Positions 53,043-59,246 of a stretch of DNA of 59,246 nucleotides are shown in pieces. The position numbers and the translations under genes are program-made. The notes beneath the pieces were generated by a model. The model ran no database searches. It saw nothing but the letters and a program-made list of their open reading frames with translations, and had not been told where the DNA came from. The stretch is from assembly GCA_024653775.1 (NCBI GenBank), contig JANLHZ010000016.1:1-59246 (forward strand), written 5' to 3'. The stretch comes from Planctomycetota bacterium. GTDB taxonomy: Bacteria > Planctomycetota > UBA8742 > JACQVU01 > JANLHZ01. Numbering within the stretch: the stretch's first letter is position 1; every line of letters begins with the position of its first letter.

Positions 53043-53514
53043 CTATATGAAGTGCTGACCCGTGACGGGCCGTTTTCGGTGAGCGCTACGCAAAATGAAA
53101 TGCTCTGTTGATCCCACATCGAGCAGAATCCAGCCATCCCGGCAGTGATCGGAGAAAACTTCAAATACTCCCGACGAAACTACCGGCGCCTTCGCAATCT
53201 TCTCTCTGAGTGAGGTTGTCGAAAAAGTGCCGGGGACTTCAACCGTCTGACACTCCGATGCCTGGAATCGACTTCTTGCGCAACTTTAGACGAGAAAGTC
53301 CCCGGCACTTGTAGTTTCCGGTCCTTATCAGGTAGCCCCTGAGTAACTGAAATCGAGGATGCGGGCGCTAAGATAATTTTGTTTTTAAGCTCAAGATCGT
53401 AAGGCGCGCCGCCGATTATATGGATGACGAACTTTTGTTTCTTCCAATCCTTAGCGATTGTCTGAACGCGTTGTTCGGACCGCTCTATCCCAGAACTCAG
53501 GATTTGAAGTAATC
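53043..53514 (-). pseudogene. Decayed gene upstream of flagellin, broken by a repeat
   Basis: Two convincing coding stretches on the minus strand in different frames. The first (53514 to about 53311) includes QTIAKDWKKQKFVIHIIGGAPYDLELK and ILAPASSISVTQGLPDKDRK. The second (about 53224 to 53043) reads SLREKIAKAPVVSSG and VFEVFSDHCRDGWILLDVGS and ends at TAG 53043-53045. The 86-bp palindromic repeat at 53225-53310 lies exactly between them. More coding-like sequence in another frame lies further 5' (KTLLITSNPEFWDRAVRT, near 53490-53550), implying an additional frameshift. I do not recognise the family. Confidence 0.5.
53225..53310. repeat. REP-like element with 15-bp perfect inverted ends
   Basis: AAGTGCCGGGGACTT (53225-53239) is perfectly inverted at 53296-53310, with a 56-base loop. 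It separates the two halves of the decayed gene. The palindrome resembles REP sequences mobilised by IS200-like RAYT transposases, but no RAYT gene is in the window. Confidence 0.75.
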
Positions 53515-53704
53515 AGAAGAGTTTTCTTTTCTTTCTGACCAATGGTTCGGCACGGCCGGGTCGTCTGCGGACGGTTCGACTGAGTTCTGGCAACGTTTTA
53601 CGCAAGGCGCGAAGCAGGCTATCGATAGCCCGGCTCGCCCGAAGCGTCAGGCTGCGCGCGGAAAGCCGTGCCGAAGCCATCGGTACAAACCGTGGATTTC
53701 GACT

Positions 53705-56700
53705 TTGAGCCTCAACATACAGAGCAACTACCTTCTTGACGTCGCCCGCCAGGCGTTCGGAAAGAACAGCGCCCTGCGGGATCGGTCTCTCGAGCGAATG
53801 TCCACTGGACTCCGCATCAACCGCGCCAGCGACGACGTCGGCGGGATGGTGATGCACGAGAAGTTCCGCACCCGGATCGCGAGCCTGCAAACGTCCATCA
53901 GCAACGTGCTCTCGTCAGTGTCGCTCGTCCAGATTGCGGAAAGCGCGCTTGCGGAAATGGACGATCTGCTGAACCAGCTCCGCGGCGTGTTCGTCGAGAG
54001 TCAGAATCTTCCGTCTTCGAGTTCTCAGAAGGGCGCCGCGGCCCAGAGGCGGATCGACGATATTCTGGACGCGATCGACAGAATTTCGTCCACGACCCGC
54101 GGCTTCGGGAAGAACATCCTCGACGGCACGCTCGGAAGGGAAATTACTTTCGTGGGCGACCTCAGCGTCATCGGCGGGACGAAAATCGATATTCCCGAAG
54201 GCAGCCGTCTGTCGCTCGGCGAGCACAAACTCATTTCGTCGCAGGTCGCGATCGTCAGCGACATCAATAACGACGGCATCGCGATCTACAACCAGAACAT
54301 GCTAGGCGAAGGCGGAAGGCTCACCGACGCAAGCGACGCGGGAGGACTTCCGTTCCTTTCGCCGATTTTCAATTCCGCCACGAAGACCGTCTACTTCGCC
54401 GGGTCGGACGGAACCCTGCAATCGCGGCATGAAAGGGACACCGGAAATTCAGTCACGCTGACGAACCCCGCCAAGACCGGGATTATGGGCGGCGACGATC
54501 CGACGCTCGTAACGGACATCCACGCGCTTTCGAACACCCAGCTCGTCTACGCGAACGATGTCGCGGGAGAAAGCTACCTCTTCACCCAGAGCGCAGGCGC
54601 GGCGGCGACTCAGATCAACTTCCCGAGGCTCTACAACCCCACCGGGACGTCCTCCGCAGTCGTCGCGGAATACGACGCCGGGGGGCTGTTCAACTCGTCG
54701 TTCGCGTATCCGGGCGGAGTTTCGAGCCTGACGAGCGTCACCACCGACGGCACACTGCTCTACGGCATTCGTCAGGACGGACTCATCGTTTCGTTCGACA
54801 CCGCGGGCGGTTCCGCGCAAACCTTCGCGTATCAGGACGACACCGGCACCGGGTTGACGCTTCCACTCGACGCGAAGGCTATTGCCTACGTCCCGGCGGG
54901 CGCGCCGGGAGTCGCGGCGAACAGTCTTTTCGTCTACGATCCGACGCAGGGGTTTGCGAGGGTCGAGCTGAACACGGGAACGTCCACCGCGCACATAATG
55001 GACGTCAGCAGCTTCCTCGAAGACTCCCCCCCGTTTACTGTAACGGAGTCGGGCGATGCGACTCCGGATTCCTTCACGCTTTCGAGCGGCCCGGACATCG
55101 TCGATCTGAACGCGTTCACGACAACCGGAACGATCACCGTAACCGCGACGGACGTCAACACCAACGGCTCCATAGACTGGGTGACGAGCGGTCCCGCGGA
55201 CTATTCCGGGCAGAACATTCTCACCGCCTCGGGAGGCGGAGTCATCGACATAAAGAGCAACAGCGTCGGCACCGTCGCGATAACCCAGACCATCCTCGAA
55301 AGTCAGACTGGCGGATTCCTCCAGGGCGCGAGCGGCGCGATCACCGACACCACGGGCTGGGCGAATCATTATATGACCGCGACGATAGACAAGGAAGGAG
55401 CCTCGCCGCTCACCGCGAACGTGGTGATCGCGGACGGCGCGGGAGCCACGGGCGCGGACATCGCGACTTCACTCCAGAACGCCATCGATCCGGGGATGGC
55501 AAGGGCGCTCGTCACCTTCGACGGCGGCACGAACAGCTACAAGATAACTTCCCTCGCGACGGGCGCGACTTCCGAGATCACCCTTACGGACGGATCGCAG
55601 GACGCAGTCGTTTCTTCGGGAGCGACGGTTCCCGGGTCGGACAGACTCGTAACACACGGACAACTCCGCGTTACTATAAACGGCGCGGCGACCGACGTCA
55701 CAATCAGCAACACCTCGATTCCGTCGGCTCTGACCGCGATAAACACTCAGCTCGGCTCCTCCATTTTCGCGTTCAGCGCGCTTAAAGTCGTCGGCACGAA
55801 AACCGCCGCTTCGTCCGCGGAAGACGTCGTGCCGGAGGTCACGGTCCAAAGCCTCGGAGTTACCGCCGGCGAGACTGTCAGTATCGCGGGCGCGTCTTCG
55901 ACCGACATCAGCGCGCTCACGTCTGGAGCCACGTTCAAGGTGGCGATGACCAACGCCGGCGTCGCCACGTTCCAGAGCATAACGCTCGATCACGTCAGTT
56001 TCGACCTCTCGAACTCCGCCGGCATCGCAGCCGCGATGGAAAGCGCGATAGAGAACAAGTTCTCCGGGCTTTCAACGACGGACTTCGCGGTGACGTTCGA
56101 CGGAAGCAGCTACAAATTCGCCACGACGCCGCAGGCTGGAGTATTCACTTCGGGCGGCGTCGAAATAAGATTCGAGGAGGACGGCTCGTCCACCGCGTTC
56201 CAGCTCGGACTAACGAGCACCGCGGCCAGCGGAGACAGAACGAATTTCTCGCAGGTAACGAGAGGCGCGGGAGATCTGTTCGTCAACTGGCAGTTCGGCG
56301 GCGCGGGCGCAAGCAAGACGGGCACCGGAAAGCACGGCCTGACAAGCGATCTGAAACTCACAGGCGCCGGCGTAACGTCAGACTCCGGAGGCATCGCGGT
56401 AGGCGACAAGTTCACCGTCAAGATCGCGCTGATTCCCCGTGACTTCACCGACATGACGTTCAACGGAACGAACCTCGTCGCGTCCTCCCCCACTGCGACC
56501 GTCGGGAGGCTTTACAGCACCTCGACGCTCCAGCCGACGGGAGGGACGATCAATTTCGCGAACGCAGTTCAGACCGGGACGGAAGCGGTCGCCTACGACG
56601 GGACTAACTACTACGTCGAATCGCCCGGAACTCCGTTCATCTACGCGCTCGATTCCGCGGGCACGATAAAGAACGTGATTCTGAAGCCCGAGTCCGCGGA

Positions 56701-58681
56701 CGTAAACGACGAGCTTGGAATGGCATTCAGCGGCGGTCTTCTCTACGTCACGAACGACTCCACCTCCGAAGTCTACGCGATCGATCCCTTCTCAGCACAG
56801 GGACAGAAGGTGATCGTCGAGGGCAATTCGACCTTTTCGACTCTGAAGCTCAAATCGTCGAACACGGGCACGGATCAGGCCTACGCGCCAGTCGTAAACT
56901 CCGCCGGGACGTACATCTTCTACGAACTTTACGACGGCGCGAGCCGATCGCTTATCGCGCACCAGCGCTCCACGGGACTCGAACACGTCGTGCTGACCGA
57001 CAATTCGCCGTTTACGCCCGCGACCGCCGCGCCAACCATCGGGACCGCCGCGGAGTCGCACTTCCAGACCCGCTCGAACGCAAGCGGTTCAAGAATCGTT
57101 CTCGTCGAGGAAGGGAACGTCAAGGTGTATGACGTCGACGTCGCGGGCGGCACGACCACTCTCGTCAGCGACCTCGGCGCGGGGGACAATCCGGAAATCG
57201 ATTCGTCCGGAACCTACGTCGTTTTCGAAAGGCCGGATACGAACCCGACGGACCTTTTCTTCGCCTCCGCGGACGGATCGTTCGCGCCCGTGAACTTCAC
57301 CGCGAGCGAGAACCCGGACAGCGGCCCCGAGTCGGGCGGAGTACGCGACGGAAACGAAGTCACGGGCGGCTCGTCCGCGAGCTTCTCCACAGGCGGAGAT
57401 CGCATAGCGTTCATCTCGAACGGCGACGTCTACGTCTATCGCACGACGAACCCGCTGACGGGGCAGGTAGCGACTCCGATTCCGATAAAGCCGTCGGACG
57501 TCGATCTTGACGCGGAACTCGACAACCTCGCGAGACCCACCGGGCCGAATCCGAACTCGCTTTTCACGAAGACGCCGACCATCGACACGTTCAACACGAT
57601 GACTCGCGAGACGTTCACCATCAAAATACTGACCGACCCGGACGAAGAGTACGCGGGCACGTTCTCCGTGAATGGCGACGAATCCGGCTCTCACGCGGAC
57701 GGAGTCATCGGAAAGGAGTACGTCACTTCCGGCGGCGTCGGCGGAACGGGAATGGGACTTCGGTTCACGGTGAACGACGACGGGCAGTACACCGTCGGCG
57801 ACGAATTCCTGATCGACGTCGACGTCGTCGCCGCGATAAGGCTCGACGGCGGACCGACGCAGCTCGCCACCGCCGACAGAACGCTGCTTTTCGAGGACGA
57901 GTACGGGCAGAGAGTAGCGGTGAGTTTCGCGTCGTACATTCCTTCCGGGAATAACGAGGTTCGGTTCCGCGTCGAGGGCGAGGAGCAGTTCCAGACGCAC
58001 ATCGAATCCGGACTCCCAGGAGGCCAGGAAGACATCGTCATAGATAGCTATTCATCGAAATCACTCGGACTGGACGGCATGAAAGTTACTGACAGCATCC
58101 AGTCGGCCTGGACGAATCTGACGGTGAGTTCGCAGAACGCGGGGACGAGCGACGAGCTTGAAATCTTCCTCGCGCCGGAGGTCAGGAGAGACGACTTCGT
58201 GCCGAGGAAGGAAACCTACAGACTCACCTTCAAAGATGAAAACACCTTCGACGTCACGGGAACCATCAGCGGAACCATCGCGAAGAACCTGCAGTACTAC
58301 GAAGGGCACAAGATCGAGTTCCGCGGAATCGAACTCACTCTCACCGGCAAAGCCGAGGCGGGAGATTACGTCACCTTCGGCTACGACGGCGAACTCGGAA
58401 CGCTCGCGAAGATCGACCTCGCGAAGGATCGCATCGCGGACGCGCGGGCCGAACTCGGCGCGAAGGCGTTTTCGCTCGAGAACTGGGCGAACACTCAGAC
58501 CCAGCAGCGCTTCAACTTCGTCAAATCCGACAGCGACATAGGCGACGCAGACATGGCGGCAGAATTCACCAACTACACGCGCAATCAACTCCTCGCAGGA
58601 CAATTCCATCTAACCTCGACACTGTCGCAGATATCGTCGGAGCGGATGATGGAACTTCTCGGGCCGAGTCTGCTGCTCTGA
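53705..58681 (+). CDS. Giant flagellin with beta-propeller-like inserts
   Basis: A 1658-residue flagellin; typical flagellins have 270-600 residues. The N-terminal D0/D1 (1 to about 160) is normal: SLNIQSNYLLDVARQAFGK, MSTGLRINRASDDVGGM. The C-terminal D1/D0 (about 1560-1658) reads LAKDRIADARAELGAKAF, ADMAAEFTNYTRNQLL and ends LLGPSLLL. Between lie about 1400 residues: a first region with WD40/TolB-like repeats (about 175-440), a middle with FlgIN-type motifs (for example SLQNAIDPGM...NSYKITSLATG), and a second TolB-like region (about 925-1245; IYALDSAGTIKN, IDSSGTYVVFER, DRIAFISNGDVYVYR). The start is TTG 53705; no in-frame ATG or strong ribosome site precedes it. The neighbouring flagellar genes are elsewhere. 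Confidence 0.88.
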   Translation: MSLNIQSNYLLDVARQAFGKNSALRDRSLERMSTGLRINRASDDVGGMVMHEKFRTRIASLQTSISNVLSSVSLVQIAESALAEMDDLLNQLRGVFVESQNLPSSSSQKGAAAQRRIDDILDAIDRISSTTRGFGKNILDGTLGREITFVGDLSVIGGTKIDIPEGSRLSLGEHKLISSQVAIVSDINNDGIAIYNQNMLGEGGRLTDASDAGGLPFLSPIFNSATKTVYFAGSDGTLQSRHERDTGNSVTLTNPAKTGIMGGDDPTLVTDIHALSNTQLVYANDVAGESYLFTQSAGAAATQINFPRLYNPTGTSSAVVAEYDAGGLFNSSFAYPGGVSSLTSVTTDGTLLYGIRQDGLIVSFDTAGGSAQTFAYQDDTGTGLTLPLDAKAIAYVPAGAPGVAANSLFVYDPTQGFARVELNTGTSTAHIMDVSSFLEDSPPFTVTESGDATPDSFTLSSGPDIVDLNAFTTTGTITVTATDVNTNGSIDWVTSGPADYSGQNILTASGGGVIDIKSNSVGTVAITQTILESQTGGFLQGASGAITDTTGWANHYMTATIDKEGASPLTANVVIADGAGATGADIATSLQNAIDPGMARALVTFDGGTNSYKITSLATGATSEITLTDGSQDAVVSSGATVPGSDRLVTHGQLRVTINGAATDVTISNTSIPSALTAINTQLGSSIFAFSALKVVGTKTAASSAEDVVPEVTVQSLGVTAGETVSIAGASSTDISALTSGATFKVAMTNAGVATFQSITLDHVSFDLSNSAGIAAAMESAIENKFSGLSTTDFAVTFDGSSYKFATTPQAGVFTSGGVEIRFEEDGSSTAFQLGLTSTAASGDRTNFSQVTRGAGDLFVNWQFGGAGASKTGTGKHGLTSDLKLTGAGVTSDSGGIAVGDKFTVKIALIPRDFTDMTFNGTNLVASSPTATVGRLYSTSTLQPTGGTINFANAVQTGTEAVAYDGTNYYVESPGTPFIYALDSAGTIKNVILKPESADVNDELGMAFSGGLLYVTNDSTSEVYAIDPFSAQGQKVIVEGNSTFSTLKLKSSNTGTDQAYAPVVNSAGTYIFYELYDGASRSLIAHQRSTGLEHVVLTDNSPFTPATAAPTIGTAAESHFQTRSNASGSRIVLVEEGNVKVYDVDVAGGTTTLVSDLGAGDNPEIDSSGTYVVFERPDTNPTDLFFASADGSFAPVNFTASENPDSGPESGGVRDGNEVTGGSSASFSTGGDRIAFISNGDVYVYRTTNPLTGQVATPIPIKPSDVDLDAELDNLARPTGPNPNSLFTKTPTIDTFNTMTRETFTIKILTDPDEEYAGTFSVNGDESGSHADGVIGKEYVTSGGVGGTGMGLRFTVNDDGQYTVGDEFLIDVDVVAAIRLDGGPTQLATADRTLLFEDEYGQRVAVSFASYIPSGNNEVRFRVEGEEQFQTHIESGLPGGQEDIVIDSYSSKSLGLDGMKVTDSIQSAWTNLTVSSQNAGTSDELEIFLAPEVRRDDFVPRKETYRLTFKDENTFDVTGTISGTIAKNLQYYEGHKIEFRGIELTLTGKAEAGDYVTFGYDGELGTLAKIDLAKDRIADARAELGAKAFSLENWANTQTQQRFNFVKSDSDIGDADMAAEFTNYTRNQLLAGQFHLTSTLSQISSERMMELLGPSLLL

Positions 58682-58803
58682 AGTGGCCCTCACTCGTAAA
58701 CGGGGTTTTGAGCCGTCAGAAAGCGCGCCTGACACCGCGCTGCGATCTCTTCATTCGCTTCTGGAGGTGAGTTGCCCCCACTAAGAAACTATCGTAGGCA
58801 CTT

Positions 58804-58859
58804 GGGACCGCGGACGTCCTCGTCCGCAAAAGCCGTCAAACGTCTCGTTTGACAGCTCC
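58804..58859. repeat. Two-hairpin palindromic repeat
   Basis: GGGACC followed by hairpins GCGGACGTCCTCGTCCGC and GTCAAACGTCTCGTTTGAC. The first part matches the unit near 6334-6360 on the other strand (GGGACCGCGGACGTC), so the flank is shared but the stems differ. Confidence 0.65.
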
Positions 58860-58968
58860 GAATTATCGATGTCGCTTCCTTGAGATAATTTCTAAATAAT
58901 TCAACTATGCGAGCAGTATTAATAAATAAAATCATATACACACAGCATTAAGAGACATCTATTTATAA

Positions 58969-59018
58969 AATAATGTATGTTATCCTTTATCTACGTTTCA
59001 CACTGATACTCGTATACA
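58969..59018 (-). repeat. 50-bp inverted repeat, right copy
   Basis: The reverse complement matches 52987-53036 at 46 of 50 positions. The pair is about 5.9 kb apart in opposite orientation and encloses the decayed gene and the flagellin. Confidence 0.8.
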
Positions 59019-59040
59019 GATGCGCAATTTAGATATAAGT

Positions 59041-59084
59041 CCGTGAACCACATTGCATGGACGTCTCATCCGTGTTTTCACGGT
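59041..59084. repeat. Degenerate copy of the ACGTGGCACGGACGT repeat
   Basis: CCGTGAACCACATTGCATGGACGTCTCATCC...TTTTCACGGT aligns with 49922-49970 and continues with scattered similarity to about 59150. Confidence 0.55.
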
Positions 59085-59194
59085 GAGGATGACAATACCG
59101 CGCGCGGGAAACACTCCAGACTTTTCAATCAACTTGGTTCCCCAAACCGTAAGTGTTCACGGGGTAGATCGCAGTCTATAGCGGGATTCTGTTC

Positions 59195-59235
59195 GTAGTG
59201 TGCTCGTGAGAGCATATTTTCGCGGTGTGGTGGAT
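59195..59235. repeat. Partial GTAGTG-family two-hairpin repeat
   Basis: GTAGTGTGCTCGTGAGAGCA matches the first hairpin of 11278-11322, with compensating changes (CTCGTGAGAG versus CCCGTGAGGG) that preserve the stem. The second half is less clear. Confidence 0.55.
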
Positions 59236-59246
59236 CAAAGAAACGC

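Larger units (their letters stand above)
58682..59246. other. Repeat-rich intergenic end of the window
   Basis: 565 bp after the flagellin without a recognisable gene. It contains the hairpin repeats at 58804-58859, an AT-rich block (58870-58980), the right 50-bp inverted repeat, and decayed copies of two repeat families at 59041 and 59195. No clear terminator with a U-tract follows the flagellin. Confidence 0.6.

Noticed and set aside
53513-53890. Minus-strand frame covering the start of flagellin
   Set aside because: Its 5' part is antisense to conserved D0/D1 sequence and it has no recognisable fold; only the downstream remnants at 53043-53514 look coding.

Overview
The window is a chromosomal segment from a GC-rich, probably Gram-negative, flagellated bacterium. 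The Gram-negative signs are a predicted outer-membrane barrel, an LpxH-family phosphoesterase, a lipobox lipoprotein and a periplasmic adaptor; the flagellar sign is a flagellin. Several families here (SUMF1 protein with membrane anchor, double-VWA membrane protein, prenyltransferase-repeat protein, 'YIDP' small protein) are familiar to me from Planctomycetota and other environmental or metagenome-derived phyla. No rRNA or other phylogenetic marker is present, so the phylum is only a weak guess.

Layout. 1-10.1 kb: a nucleotidyltransferase remnant, topA, hisB, a NicO-type metal exporter with a His-rich loop, then a LutA-like protein coupled to a UvrD/RecB-type helicase-nuclease. 10.2-13 kb: an exported barrel, an LpxH-like phosphoesterase and a TadA-like deaminase. 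13-14.5 kb: an overlapping ATPase/TOPRIM pair. 14.4-17 kb: an HlyD-like adaptor and a radical SAM/SPASM enzyme. 17-18.7 kb: an overlapping pair made of a DUF4365 nuclease-like protein and an unknown partner. 18.8-25.4 kb: a three-gene operon (zinc-ribbon protein, anchored SUMF1 protein, lipoprotein) and ptsI. 25.7-28.4 kb: clpB. 28.4-33.9 kb: a minus-strand run of protease, methyltransferase, Rpn nuclease, CPBP protease and universal stress protein. 34-46.6 kb: phosphopantetheinyl transferase, an alpha/beta hydrolase without its serine, a secreted hydrolase-like protein, a second Rpn nuclease, two glycosyltransferases, a prenyltransferase-repeat protein, isochorismatase and GH57. 46.7-49.9 kb: a tight surface-polysaccharide-type operon (small membrane protein, methyltransferase, sulfatase-like membrane enzyme). 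50.3-58.7 kb: a VWA protein, a decayed gene and a 1658-residue flagellin.

The gaps are full of small palindromic or inverted repeats of several families. One lies in frame inside the metal exporter, one supplies the helicase C-terminus, one breaks a gene upstream of the flagellin, and a 50-bp inverted pair flanks the flagellin region. The strongest candidates for something undescribed are the giant flagellin with beta-propeller-like inserts inside that inverted pair, the two overlapping nuclease-type gene pairs at 13.0-14.5 and 17.0-18.7 kb, and the repeat families.
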